Assembly (NCBI GenBank): GCA_030549495.1
Contig: JAUIRK010000144.1
Coordinates: 186,001 to 250,000, forward strand
Source: Nectonema munidae
Taxonomy: Eukaryota; Nematomorpha; Nectonematoida; Nectonematidae
Reading direction: 5' to 3'
Length of the DNA stretch: 64,000 nucleotides
Shown: positions 15,001 through 30,000 of the stretch, piece after piece
Layout: each line of letters opens with the position of its first letter
How positions within the stretch are numbered: the first letter of the stretch is position 1
Notes under the pieces: generated by a model
Seen by the model: the letters and a program-made list of their open reading frames with translations, nothing else
What the model was told of the DNA's origin: nothing
Databases searched by the model: none
Position numbers and translations under genes: made by a program

Positions 15001-18000
15001 CTTTTTTATCGGGCATTTTTGTGATAGCTTAATATAAAATGAAAAAAATGTGTTAGGAAAGAGACTATACCAGAGTCCTGTGGGTCCCCAAAATTCTGGT
15101 CTCTCGCACAATGGGAAAAAATCTTGGCATTTAAACATGGAGTGAGAAAAAATTTTTATAAGCAGAAGTTTTCTTGTTTAGATGACTTTAGTTATGGAGA
15201 AGTAGAAAAGTTTATTGTAATTGATTACACGTGTGAGTGATAAAATAATTATTTAAAACATACTTTTGCAAAATTAATCTTTTCTTTTTCCCGTTGACAC
15301 ATTTTCTCTGTCATCTCGACTAGAAGAAAAGTGTGAAAAAAAAGAAGTAATAAATATATACAAGAAAAATAAAAGTTGTAATATTTATATTTATTTAGTT
15401 TGATAGTAAGGTTTAGTAAAAAATTATTCTCTGTTTAAATACTAAAAATTATTAAATTTATGCATTGTATTGTCTTCAGTTTTTATCTATTGTTTGAACT
15501 CATAAAAACATTATTCAAGAATGATTATATTGTTGATTGTTCAAACCTTCATAACATATGGAAGTAAAAAAAATCAAACTCTTAAGGAAACAATTTGAAA
15601 TGCAAACAGAAATATTTCAAAAATTTATTGAAAAAAAGCATAGAGAGAAGAAATTGGCATTAAACACAAAAAATATTCATTTTGGATCTTTTTCTTTTAG
15701 CATTGAGAAAACTTTATACATACTCGTTTTTCTTTCTTAATGATCTTCTTAAACCAAGCAAAAGTTCAGTTAATTGTAATGCTTTACTAACACTTTTTAT
15801 ATAATCCAAGTTAAAAACAAATAATGAAAAAAACCAAGAAACATCTTCACGAAATCATTTGTTGTAAATTTATAAGTATTTTCAATGAATAAAGGAGAAT
15901 AATTTATCTTTTCCATCAAGATTTTCCCGACAAAATATTCAAATTGGAGGACTTTTATGGCATAAAAGAGTTTTGAAGTTTTCTTTGAAAATCTTTTGCT
16001 TTACAAATGATGCAAAAAATAGTGTTTTTTCAAAGTATCTTGACAAATTTTTCAAAATAAAATGCTGGATTTTTCTGTTTTTTAGCGTGACAAATAGCAC
16101 ATTCTTGAAATTTTCCCAATCATTTTTTTTAATTATTTTCAAAATTTAGATCTTTGAGTGAGGATTGAAAACACAAAAAGTCTTTTATCAACTTTATAAC
16201 AAATTTATAAGTATTAAAGCAAAAAAAGTAAATATTACCTGATAATAAAAACTTAATCAAGGATATCTTCTATCAATTCTTTCCTTCTTAAATTGAAAGT
16301 AGCCTTTATCATTTCTTTAACAATGCTTTCATTTATATTTTGTTTAGTAGCCTCAATTTTCATCCAAGCAATATGTTCTTCTTGCAATATTCCAAATATT
16401 TCCCCATTTTTTGGCAAATAATTTTTCATACCTGCATCATCACCATAGTTGCCTAAAAATCTTTTTCCTTCAACCACTTCTTTGATATTTTTATCATTAT
16501 TTTTCCTTTCATTAGCGAATTTAAAATCAAGAAGAGACATTTGTATACAATGAAATGTTGAAACATAAACTACCTTATGTGCTTCCACATCGATATTGAC
16601 TTCTATAGAAAAACAATAGCTGTACTTTCGGGAAAGGCATTCGACCATCTCAACATACATAAGTAGTGAAGTTCGATATATCTTATGCAAAAAAATATAC
16701 AAGCCTTTTTCATGGCAAACATCACTAAAGAGTGTATTCACTAACCTAAAGTTTTCTTTTTTTGTCAAGCTGTCTTTTCGGTTGATTTTGAGTTGAAGGC
16801 CAGCAGATAAATAATTGGGTGGAAAAAAATATTGCTTTGGAAATTTCCTTAAGACACAATTTATATATATTTTTTCACAATAAGATGAAAATTTTACTTT
16901 TTTGTGAAACTAACGGAATCTGATCATTGTGTTAAAAGTTACTTTCATACATTAAGATTTAAGAGTTAAGTTTTATTTTAATAACATTGAATTCTGATAT
17001 TTTTGATATTGAGCCTACATCAAGATCAATAAATTCGTGATTATGGTAATATTCTTACCTGAAGTTATATTTTTTTTTGCCAAATTAATATTTTTTGGTA
17101 ATAAAATTTCTAGCTTTTTAAATATTTGACTTCAAAATCAAAACAAATTTTTAGTTCAGGAGAAAACATTGTAACAAAAAAAGAACCTATTTAGATCAAG
17201 CAAAATTAAGAATTTACTTATTATTATTTGCTAAAATAATAATTTAATCAAAGAGTTTTGAAAATAAACTTAGTTTTTGAAAATATAATTATTGCAAATT
17301 TGATTGTGTGTATCAAACTAAAGTTTACCCGGTTCATCGATTTTCTTTCCCACGAGGGGAATGAAGATAATTACCCCCTGCACTATAGTCGTATTTTAAA
17401 CTTTAAAAGACCAAAACGTCCTTTTGCAAATCTATTTTGTCTTTTTGCAATTCTATTTTCTCCTCTCGCAATCTTATTTAGTCTATTTGATATTCTATTT
17501 TGTCTTTTTGCAATTTTATTTTGCCTCATGCAATTCTATTATGTCTTTCTGACGTTTTATCTCAATTTATTTTTTTTGATTTTGTTGTGCCTTTTTGGTT
17601 TGAAGATGAGGCAATAAAAATGAATTTTACAATTATCGAGAAGAAAGTAAAAAATTTATACTTTTTTGCATATTGTTTCACAACCGTGAGCATATTTAGA
17701 AAATATCATTATTACAAGCATCCCTAGTAGATAAGGCCCATTTTTTAACATTGTTCAAAAAAAATTTTATTGTTTGATTGATTATTTTATGACGTAACAT
17801 TAATCTCACTAAAAATTCTTTTTCCTAGAAATGTCAAAATCCGTCTGCGGGTTAGATCAGGGTGTAACTTCAAAGTTACTTGCTAGTATAGCCACGGTTC
17901 TCACATAACCTGGAACAAAGTGTGTATATGCAGGGCGACATTTCTAAGGGGTGGTAAATATGAAAGTATATATATACATTGTATATGTCTATACAATGTT

Positions 18001-21000
18001 AAATATGAGAAAAACCTCATAAAAATTTCTATCCCATCTGATGATGGACATGAATTTTGACGGTGTCATTAAAGCTTTCCAAAATATACTAATATGTTGA
18101 TTTCATAAAAATGGTGATCTACGACTAAAAAATCAAATGGCAGAAGGCACCGAACAAAGCAGTTATCGTATGTAAAGAGAGGGCGTAATATAGCATTTTC
18201 TTTTGAACCCCTAATGGAACTTTTGTTCTAGCGCACCACTTCAAACATATGTGAATCCATTAAAAAACCTATTCTTCCAAAATATTCTCCCAAATGATGA
18301 TTTTTGGTGGAGAAAAAGCTTGAAAGTAAATTTCAGCTTTAAATTGCAATTTAAAACATTTATTTTTGATTTATCATTGATTGCCGGTAATGTCTTATTT
18401 TAGCCACTGCATCTTCAACATAATTTAATTAAATATACTAAAAATAAAAATTCCCCCTTTTTCCTACGCGAGTTATTTCTCAACAGCACTTTGCTCTTCT
18501 TTCCCCAAGCACACATTCCAACTAAAAAAATTGTTTATACTTTTTTTTCTAGAAACTCAGGGATATCTACGACAATCAAATGAAGGTAAATTCTTTTCTA
18601 TTTTTTCCATTTTATAAAAAAAAAGTTTTTTTAAATCAGCGCCATCTTTTTTATCCATTTTAAAATTTTCATAAAAATTTGTAGGATAAGTATATTTTGT
18701 AAATGAACCATTTTAAATAATTATATCATATACCAAATGTAATATTCCTTTTTATTAGTCAAATTTTTAACATGGCTTCCAGGCATTCATATAAATTGCT
18801 TAATGGTATGATTTGTAAAATACCTTATTTATTAACTAGAACTCATTTTCATAGCTCGTAAACAAACACAATCTAAACGAATATTTTTATAAATCTTTAA
18901 GCAAACGTTGTTTCCAAACCTATTTTGTATATTGCTTTTTTAAATGTAATTTGTCCAGACTATGATAGCGAATATATCTCAAACATATGGTAAAGAAAGG
19001 ATGTTATTTTTAAAATGATAAAGTAAAAAATTGGTATCGAATAGGCACTAGACTAGAGTAATAAAGACTTATATAGTAATGGAAAATGGTCTCAACAAAT
19101 TTTTGAATATATTCATTCCATTGAATTCCTTCTTTGCGTTTCTGCACAATGCACATTTGAGTTTTTTTTTTAAAGAAAAAAAAAGTATTTTAATAAAAAA
19201 AAGTTTAAAAAGTATTTTAATTTCAGAAAAGTTATATTTTTTGAACTTTTTTTTATTAAGGAAAATCATATAAGGAAAACTTGGTCTCAGAAAATTCGTT
19301 CTCAGAAACATGAGTTTCTCGGTAGTTAGTGAAAATAACTGAACCAATTTAACCAAATAACTAAATAGTCTTTTGAAACCCAATTTTCTCAAGACCGAAT
19401 TTAGTTTAGAATTATTTTTAATTTGAACAAGTGTTTGGGTCAATGCAAAAAATTTAATAAACATCCTCTTAACGCATTTAAGGCCAAGCAAAGCAGACGA
19501 TATCTAAAAAAACGCAGACGATTTATATTCAAAGTCAAAAAAGCAGACGAAGATGAAATTACTTATGTTCCAAAATAGGAACGTAAATGTGTTAAAATGG
19601 TTGAATGTATACTTAAATATTTATTTTGAACAAGAACAAAACAATATGTTTATATGTTCTCATTAGAATCATTGTTAAATAAATGAGGATAAAAATAATT
19701 TAAGTATACAATTTTTACAAAGCTAAATATTTCAGTGGTGAATAACTGAAGAAAAATCAAAAAATTAAAAATATTAATGAAAAAGTAAATAGCAGAGTGA
19801 AATGACAATAGGAAGAATTGCAGAATTGAAGTAAAATTTGAGGGTAGGACTGCGATGAAATCAACAATGCATGAGTGGATTGGATTGGATCTAAAGAAAA
19901 GAAAAAAAAAGCAAAAGCACGAAAAAATAATAGGAAAAACGAATAAGATTAATATATCCATTCTAACATTTTAAAACAATTTACAAATAGTACTATTTCA
20001 TCATTAAAACATGTGATATATATATCAAACGGAAATTGATCAGCTAATCTAATTCAATTAATTATTATTATTATTCAATCCGTATCAATTGGGTTCGATC
20101 GGACATCAAGCTTACTTTCCTCATAGTTCGATACAAGCGGCGCATTTGTGCCTTCTCGATGAAAATATCCCACGGGTACTTTTATTTCTAATAGTGTATT
20201 TCTTTTGTTCTTTAAACCATGAAGCTCAAATTAAGTATCCATGGGCTGTGGATTCAGTATACTAAACGTTTTATTCATCATCTCATTGAAAGGAAAACAG
20301 TTCATAAGAAGAAGAAGAAAATTTATATCCCATAGATCTATAAAAAAACATCTATCGAAAGAGCAAAAAATGGATCATTAGTTGAATGAAATAGCACTAT
20401 TGAGTTTTTAAGTTTTATTTGAGTGTATTTTAATTTTTCGCCGTCAAATTTTAGCATATTTATCTATTCACTCGAATTGAAAATGTGATTGTTGCTTTTT
20501 GTAGGCTGTCATTATGAATACACAGAGACATCTGGAGAAATAAATTCAGATGAAATTGGAATGAATTACAAATTTTTGAGCAAGTACTTTAACAAAGTCC
20601 TTATTTGTGTCTGGAAAATTTCAGTTTCACCTTTTTACAAGGTATGATGGTATAATTTGTTCACCTCTTTTTTATTTCTCATCTTGCTAAAAGTATATGA
20701 GTGTGATTTCATTTTGTCGAGAAAATTTGTTAAATTTAGCCATGAAAGACAAAGCAACTGGGGTGGATGTTGACGTTTTGGGGGATATCAACTCAGACAC
20801 AGTAGGAGTCTTTCAGTATAATATAAGTATCTTACATCGTGACTGGACCATTTTCCTACATAGATTTTGCCTAATGGATATTTAACCATCAGACATTTTT
20901 GCTATTGCCATTAATAAAAAACTTTTTAAATGTAGTTTATGCTTTCAATTTATTTTATCCTATAATTAATTTGTGTTTCATTTTTAAATTTTTTTTATCT

Positions 21001-24000
21001 ATTATTATTTTTAAATACTGGAAAGTGCTTTTATTTTGCGAGAACAAAATTTTGCGACAAAACGAATTCGGGAGAAATATCATTTCGAGAATAAATCTGA
21101 AATTTTAGATATTTAGCTTGTTACTTGTTGAAAAGATTTTATTTTTAAAAAAAAAAATAAAAAAAAAACTAAATATTAAAAAACTTTTTTAAGTTACTTG
21201 TTGAAAACTTGATATCGAAATTTTCACCGCTGATTGTGACTATTCAATTTTTTTTTAAGTGCTCAACGAAATTCTAAATGGGCCTTAAAATGTGTAAAAT
21301 TTTGGAAACGCATTATCGGGATTAGGGAAGTGTAGAATTAGCATTAGTGTTAGCATTAGAATTAGTGTTAGGGTTGAGGTAAGGTTTAGTTTTTGCGAAA
21401 TTGTACATACATGCATACGAATACATAGATACAGACATACTACATAATAAAGAGAGCCGTTCTTCGTCACATTTAGATATTCTTACGCTTGAACAACGTC
21501 ACTTTGAGTGAGGATGCGTCTGAGTCAAGCGCTTCTGATGGTAGTGAAGCTGAATGCTCAAACCATATAGAAGTTTACGAAAACAACACTGCTCCGTATA
21601 GCCTTATTTCCAAGTTATGCCGAGAAGATGTCACCTCAACCTCCTCCTCCAAAGGAAAGTCTTTGCCTTCCATCTTCACTTACTCCTCTCTCATTTACTT
21701 TGTTTTGCGCTCTGAGCACATCTTCAACAAGACTTCCCATCTTCACGCTTCCTACATTGCCTACACAACATCCAGTAAACTTGAATACCTATAAAAACAA
21801 AACTAATTTATTATGAGCCTTGATGAATTTGGTATCATTCGATTCACGCAAATTTTAGCAGGTTTAAGTTGAGAAGACTGAGTTTAAATCTAACAATGAT
21901 TTTATATATGGAATGCAGGTGAAATACAGCACAAAGTATATAAATTATGATATTAGTATGTATAATGTATAGTATACATGTGTGTTGTGGTAAAATGAGA
22001 ATCTGGTATGATGGCGATTTTACCGTGAAAAATGCTAATTGCCATATGTGTCGGGAGATTTGGCAGTCACGCTGCTGCAAATTACAATTGACATTTGTAT
22101 GGATGCAAATTCAAAGATACAAAAAACATATTCATTGATGTGAGAACAATATTTTTGTGATTCGATAAGCAAATGTTGATTAATTTCTCTCTATTAATGA
22201 AAGGAGGCTGCAATTTTTCTTATAAAAAGACACATATTTACGCGATTTTTATCAAATTCTTCAAAGAACAACAACAACATCAATGAAAATTTCAAATTTT
22301 AGCGCACGTTTTAAAAGAAAAATAGCAGATTCCTTTCATTAATGTAAAAAAATGATACACAATTTGCTTATTGACTGACAAAAACTTTTTTTGACAAGAA
22401 TCAACATTTTCCTTTCTACGACTAACTAATGGAAATAAATAAAGGCCAATGGTCATCTCTAGCTGAATAATCTCCGATCAGGCTGGTACAAATAGAGACA
22501 GAAATTGGCCCCAGTACACTTGGCAATCATACCAGATTCTAAGTTTATCAAAGACATCATCATATGTGTGCGTTTATTGAAAAATTGTCAAATAAATCAT
22601 CAGTTTATGTTAAAGAGTGCCGATGAGTTTTCTTCTTTATAATTTACTTTATATTTGCTAACACACTAAATCCGATAATACATTTAAATGCGATAAAAGG
22701 AAAAAGTATACTTCCATTTTATATTTTAAAAAAAAAAATTTAAAAATCTTGGAATATCTTGAACGCAGATGTTAATGAATGATTGAAAGATTCTTACGAT
22801 TTCGGATTCGTATAAACACTTCGATCACTATGATTGTCAAATATGCCGTTTTCCTGGATTGTCCAAATGTTAATGCCGCTTTACAACTCAATCCCAAAGG
22901 ATTTATAAGAATCCTGGCTTTTCATTCCCTAATCCAGTGGTTCTTAACCTGGGGGTAGTGACCCCTTTGGGGGTCGTTTGAAGTTTTTACAGGGGTCATG
23001 AAAAACTTTTGGTATCAAAAAGTGTATCCTCATGAACGTCTTTCATTAGGTTCAAAAATATTTCTATTTAATGTATTCATTAATCCTGATTGTATGATGC
23101 AATCAATTAATAATTTTGCCCTTAAAATCAAACATCATTTTAAATCTCACACATGTTGCTTACAATCAAGCAATTGAAAACTATTTTCCGAAGTTTAGCC
23201 GTTCTAATGACATTTGGATCACCAGACCTTTTTCAGTGAGCGAAAGTAGCATTGATGACTCTGATGTTGCTGCCAAAGTGGAGTTTTTTCAAATAAGAGA
23301 AGACAGTCAATTAAAACTCGAATTTTTCGAGCAAGCACTTCCATCATTCTGGGCCAAATTAAAAACCGTTTATCCTATTCTTTCCAAACGTGCTATGATT
23401 TTTTTGATACAGTCACCTTCAACTTATTGTTGCGAGAATGGATTTTGTGCAATGATGTCTTTAAAAACAAGTGGAAGTAATAAGCTTGCAATTGATTCAG
23501 ACACGAGATGCTGTCTGTCGAGCATTACACCATGTTTTGAAAAACTTTTGTCTGACAAAGAATACCAGCCTTCAAATTAAATTATACTGAATTTGTTAGA
23601 TTATATTAATTTAAATAAAAAATTTTAATTAAACTTTCTTTTAACAAGTGTTTGTATTATAAAATATAACATGTAAATTTTCTTGTTTTTAACTTTAAAC
23701 GGCTGAATCAAAAAGAATTTTATAGGGGTCATAAAAATTTTTTTCATAATATTTAGGGGTAAGCAGATCCTAAACTCTAAAGGTTAAGAATCACTGCGGC
23801 CTAATCTAATATGTCAAAAAAGGATCTCCAAATGTGATTGTTTATCTCTTTTTTTTGTGTATAAACTCATTTTTTACCTTCAAAGTATTTTCAATGTTAA
23901 TTAATTTTGTAAGAATTTTTGTTCTTGACTTTTTTCAATGCCATTTTTGTCATCGTTTGATAATGCCAAAATCTGGTAGTCCTACACACCACTACTTGCA

Positions 24001-27000
24001 CTACTCAAATATCAACGCAGACTTCTTTTGTACTGTAAGCAGCTTTTGAAAATATTAACAATTATTATAAGAAATTCTTTAAAAGCGCAAAACAACTTAT
24101 TTTTCATTATGAAGCTGAATTTTAAAATACCTAATAAAATTTTTATTTCATATTTAAGTTTAGGTAAAATTTAGAGTAAGAGTTTATTTATTATAAGAGT
24201 TTAGTGTCGGGAGATGGCCTAGTGGTAGGAGCGCTGGATCTTGATTCAGATAGTCTGGGTTCGATTCCCAATCGTGACTATCATCCTTACCATCTGTCTA
24301 GGTATGGAAGATTATTCATTCCAATGAATGCGATACCAACAACTAAAAAAAAGTTTTTCCCCATTTTAGATTTTACATACTCATTACTAACCCAATTTTT
24401 AGATGATTCAAGCTCAAAGTCAACTCTATATGCCTGCACAAACGAAACGTATGTAAGCGTGAAAGATAAGGATTTGTGTGACTACTTTTTTAAATGTTAT
24501 GCGAACAAAGAAAATGAATGTTTACCTGGCAAATCTGTTGGTAAGATTTTATACACCTACTTTCTATCGCGTTCATTTTAAATTTTGTTTATAATCTCTT
24601 AAGTTGGTCTTTGGGTGGGAGCGTAGTCTTCTAGATGAGTTCTTAGATGAGATTCTAATAACTAAAAAAAATCAAAAAATGACATCGGGTGCTTTATGAA
24701 TTTATTAAAGTGAGGCACACATAGTACTTATTTCTGATTTGGCATCTCCAATCTGTTAATACAAATATGAGCGGATTTATTTTGATGTAACTATATTTAC
24801 CTGAGAAAGGTTCAAGTAACCAAAATTTGGTTAATGAAATGATTTGTCCCTATTTTACTCCTTATTTCATCGAAGATTTTCGTTGTTTGATTCCATAACC
24901 AAAAAATACCTTCATGAACTCCCCTAACTATTTAAAAGCTTAACTTTGAGTCCATAAAATTTAAAGTGTCAGAAAAGGAATATAAGCTTTTATTGATTTA
25001 TTTCTGATGGGAAAAGTGTGGCATAACGACCCTGAGAAATATTGTCTCTGCATCTTCCAGAATCATTGGATGTGGAGTTTCATCTACATTTAACTTGAAG
25101 TTTTCTCGGATGTAATATGCAAGTTCGAAAATATTTGCACAATTTGACAAAAAGCGATGTTACTGGAAAGATAGGAACAATCGTGAGAAAAATGACGACT
25201 GATGATTTTAAGAGTGACTGATATTGTTGCAAATTCTAAAAGAAAAACAGAAACGTTTTATTTTTTATTATTATGCAAAAAATATTTCGATTCCGAGTAC
25301 AACGCTATTCAGAATTATCAACTCTAAAAAATGAACAACATACTTTAAAGATATTGGCTGGGCTTTAGCGATAAGAAGAATTGAAAGCGAGAATCCTGAG
25401 AAGGAGTCCAATCTCAGAATTGGAATTTCCTAGCCTCATCAATCTTTTTCAAATACTCTATGAAAAGTAGAAGCGTGTATCATCAGAAAATTATTCATTC
25501 TGCTCTTTGAAATTTTATTTGATGACCTTGAAGTTGTAGAATGAAGATGTCAAAAGTCACAAAAGCATTACCCAGCAGGCAACATGAACCGTGATAACTC
25601 CCAGGTTCCTCTTTCACTGAAGAATCAACCGATTCCAAGAATTCAATGGAAGTGGTAAAAAGGGGAAAAAAGAGAGTAAAGCATTTTCCTTTAGAAAAAA
25701 AGCTCCTCTTTCTAAAATAAGAGGCTCTCAACTTCTTCCTTATATTTAAAACACAATTGCTTGACTGTGGCTTTGATTTTCAGAGAAACTCCACTGTTTG
25801 TTGCTAATGCTTGTGCATTTTACATTTGTATTTTCCTTGCTTGAAAAATTCCCTTACATAGCAAATATATGCCGCCCTTTTGTATCAGCTCTCGTAGTGG
25901 GATCAAAGAGAAATGAATCGCTATGAATGAATCGCATATAAGATAAGGACAGAGATTCGTTATTGGAGCTATCTGATTCGTCCACTTGACCCTACTAAAT
26001 TTAGTCTCTCGTTAATAATTTGCCGGATTCTTTTGCTACAAATCGACATTCATTTTCTGAATGCGTCTTATTAGCGCATTATTGCTCTAAAAAATAATCA
26101 GAATTTTTTCAAAATGGTTGTCATTACTTCAGGAAGACTGAAGTAATGAACAAAGAAATGAAAAAAAAATGAACTGAAGACTGAGCAAAGTTTCACTAAT
26201 CGCATGGTTGTTAAAACTTCTTGCAATTATCAGCTGGTTGGAGCTGGACCTTATGTTGCGAGGTTTCCGAACCTTCTTTTCTTTTTTTTTTTAATATTTG
26301 AAAGTCGGTATTTTGTGTTCGATGTGTAAGTGGATTACCATTTATAAAGATAACATTTAGGTGCTCAATATCAAATTATACACCGGTATATACTATATTA
26401 CAAAATGTTTTGTTATACATGCAACCTACATGTTATGAATGTGTGAGAAATTTTTCAAATATATCTCATCTATTACTCTCTAAAAAGGCTCACTTAAAAA
26501 AATGTGTCACTATAAACACTCTAGCTTTTGTAAAAAGTTATTTTTTATGTATTCAGAAAATAAATTTCTTGTAGTTTAAGGTTTTTAGCCTTTTTATTGT
26601 ACTTTCTCGAAAAAAACTCAAGTCCCCGGATATTCTCTATTTAATTTCTTATTTCTCGAGAAAATTGGTTTCTCTCGTTTGTTTTATTTTTGCCTTTTTT
26701 GAATGAATTTTTTTATATTCTGAAAAAATAAGATAAATTAAAAAATGTAGGCTGGAATGAAATCTGGAATCGGAAAAATGAAAACATTGTATCTTGTCGG
26801 ATGTATATCAAAGAAAATGATTGATTAATTTCAAAAAAAGAAGAGTTATATTCAGAAAAATTTCGCTATTAAGGCACACTTGATATTAAAGAGACAACAA
26901 AAAATCTATATTTACCTTGATATTAATTATTGACAATATTTAAAAAAAATGGGACATATTTATTTATAGTGGACGGTATCAATGACAAAGAAATATTTCA

Positions 27001-30000
27001 ATGTTTTGAAAGTTTTTTGGTATCAGCATACGCAGGGTGGCCCTTAAAAATAGAAATTTGATTTTTAACAAAGTCATCTGATTCATTTGCTCCATTTCAA
27101 ATAAAAACACTGGATATAAAATATTTTCCCATTTTAACAAAATTTAAAGATGGCAACAAATTTGCAAAGACATTGAGAGTGATGTGTATACACGAAATAA
27201 CAATCAGAACTCAAACTTTTGAGGGAATATAAATAACATACAGACAAATAATTTTAAGCATACTTTTTAATTTTTCAGATTTAATTAGCGTAATATGGAA
27301 AATAGAAAACAAAATTAAATTCATTTGATTAGCTTTTTCAAACGGAAATTTTTAGTGCTAAATTGGCATCATATCGACAAGCTTTGAAATATTTTTTTAT
27401 CTTCATAAGATAAAAAGAAAAACTGTTAGAAAACTCTAGTAAAGATGCTAATTAATTATTTCTGAAATTTGTACATGATAGTTGGAAAGCTCTTCCAAAA
27501 CCCAAATATCACCTTACTCCTGGTCATAAACACAAAGTTACAAGATGATCCGTTTGATATTGCTCATCCAAATGCATTGAACAAAATAAAAATTTAAGAC
27601 AAAGATTTTTAATTTCACAAAGAAAAAAAGGCCGTATTGTATCAATTAGAGGTGTAGATAAGGTAGATAGAAATAATAAATAAATAAAACTTCATTCAAA
27701 TAATTCTTTCAAAAGATGTGACATAAAGCAAACATCATATAATGAATAGTGACTTTTTATAAACATTCTAATTCTCTTTTACGATTGAAGTGTCTAAATC
27801 GGTAAAATCCCGCCAAAATTGGAATAGATGGTAATTTGATTCCATACATTACATTAATGTGTGATTGATTTATCAGTTATTTATCACTTATAAGGAAAGT
27901 GATTTTATTCATATCCAATACAAACACAAGCATAATATAAACTTTTTTTCACAATGGCTGTCTACAAACTAATTATCCCATATGTGTTAGTATTTATTTT
28001 GAATTAAATTCAAAAGGTATCAGCAATTATAAATTAACTTATTCATACGATATAAGACAATTTAACCCGATTCAAACAATGAAACTGAAATGATATTTGC
28101 TTTTTTACCACGCTATTTTCCATATAGTCTGTATACAAGAAGTTAGAAACATAGTCTAAATGAAAAAAATGTTTGAGCAAAAAAATGTTAAGCAAAGAAT
28201 GTTTGACCTAAAGAATAATTTGAAGTTTTTTAATGAAAAAATTCGTTTAATAAATGCCTATTTTAAAATTTTGAGTGAAATAAATGCAGTTTTATAATGA
28301 TATTTAATATTTTTGTTTCTTTAGAAATACTTTTTGTACAACTAAAATCTTCTTTTTCAATATTATGAGCTAAAAAATTTCAAAAAACAGAAGAAAAAAT
28401 AGTTAAAACAAGTTTAAAATTGGTTCACATTTACTTTTAATGTTTTTTGTAACTTTATTGTTTATTCGCCCTGATAGGAGTGAATCTTCGAAATTTTTAA
28501 AAGATCTTTTATTTGAACATTTTATTTTTATATTTTCTTTACTTTATTTAAGCTTTTTAATCAACAAGAAAATTAAAAATAAATCATTAAAATAGACATT
28601 AAAAATTAAGAAATAAAACTGTAAATTCAAGTTATGAATCATAATTACTAATTAAACAGGAAATAATCATTAAGAATGTTTTTATTTTTGATTTTCTATA
28701 AACAGTTTTACACAAAATAAATTTTAGACTTTTTATTGACCTAAAAAAATTTAAAAATAGGAGAAAATATAGTTCAAACTAGTTTACAGTGACGTTTTGT
28801 TCTTTTTTGAAAAAACAGACTTTTTGACTTTATTACTTTTTGTCCGCAGTATTTATCTACCTCTTAACATAGTACAGTGATCAAAGAGGCAACTTAGAGC
28901 TATTTTCCTTCTTTAAGGATTTAACAGAAATTAAAAAAAATCTTTTTTATTACACTGCAGTCAAACTTACTTAAAAAACGATCTGTGTTAAACAAGGTCA
29001 ACACACACACACATCATCTGTCTATAACGACAAATTCCAATGATTCCCAATTAACCGGATATAACTTATTCTACCTTGCACAAACACCATTTTTGATGCT
29101 TCCCTTTAGTGAGGAATGGGAAACTGCCTACTGAGAACTCGCGGCCCTTGCTCCATCTTGAAATTTAAAAATTTTAATTAAAAAAAACCCTTTAAAACAA
29201 CTTCAAGTCTTTTTTTATTTGTTAGAATCGCATCCAATGAAAGAATAACGACCATCTAGATCGAGAACCTACGCTACTACCACAGGCCAACTGTCGATTC
29301 AAACTTCAAGTCCTTTTATCCAAAATTATAAAAAAAGGAACCTATAAAAATCGCCCAAAACTGCAAATAATTAAAAATATAATTTTTACCAAAATATACT
29401 GAAGGAGGCATATGTATTTCCAATTTTCTAATATGCTTTCAAAAATTTCATAAACCAAATCTTTTGCTGCCCCCTAAACCATAAGTAGACGTCAATGCGG
29501 CCATGAGTATTTAAAAATCAATGGATCACTTAAAAAGATATTTGACTTTGCTTTGCAATTTGTATCTTATTGAATGATTTATACATTTAACGTTTTCAGG
29601 TGAAAATCATGCATCAAGTTTCTACCATTCCCAAGTATTTTGTGCCATGTTCATTTTAATCTTAATTTTCATCGTTTTTCTCTGCTTCGCTTCCTTCATT
29701 TTTATCAAATTTCTATACCTAAAGAAAAAGAAGAAACCCATTAGTTTACACAACTTGTTTAATTTGAAAGTAAGACGAAGTCAAGGTAGTAGCGAAAAAA
29801 AGGTTCACAGAAAGAGTACGATAAATGACTTGGGCTTAGAAATTGACTTGAAAGTTCCCGTCGTGTCTCGATCTCTTTCATCTTCTCCATACTTCATGAA
29901 AGCGCTAAATTCGCGAGTATGCATTCCCCCACAAAGTGTTCAAAATGGTCTAGGCGCTCTAAGCTCTCCTCTGGATGAAAGCGAGGATATGAATATATCA

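Larger units (their letters stand above)
13717..18552. other. Intron with an antisense ORF and a minisatellite
   Basis: Apart from the antisense ORF at 16253-16909 and the short tandem array at 17405-17560, I see only AT-rich sequence here. Open frames such as 13969-14166 and 14710-14898 have no recognisable features. Confidence 0.5.
24541..29599. other. Large intron, no gene found
   Basis: Five kilobases of AT-rich sequence without a supported exon. The minus-strand frame 25495-25731 has no recognisable domain. A perfect short hairpin at 26121 and a tRNA-like fragment at 29222 are listed separately. Confidence 0.55.

Noticed and set aside
17258-17617. 119-codon ORF rich in phenylalanine, leucine and isoleucine
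   Set aside because: It translates the 20-bp minisatellite and has no other support.
20697-20885. Open frame between the two CUB 2 exons, with a plausible 52-nt intron before it
   Set aside because: Joining 20641 directly to 21477 gives a continuous CUB strand and correct phase, whereas including this frame interrupts the domain.
24205-24277. Functional tRNA gene
   Set aside because: The anticodon loop is one base short and the acceptor stem mismatched; the A-rich tail favours a SINE.
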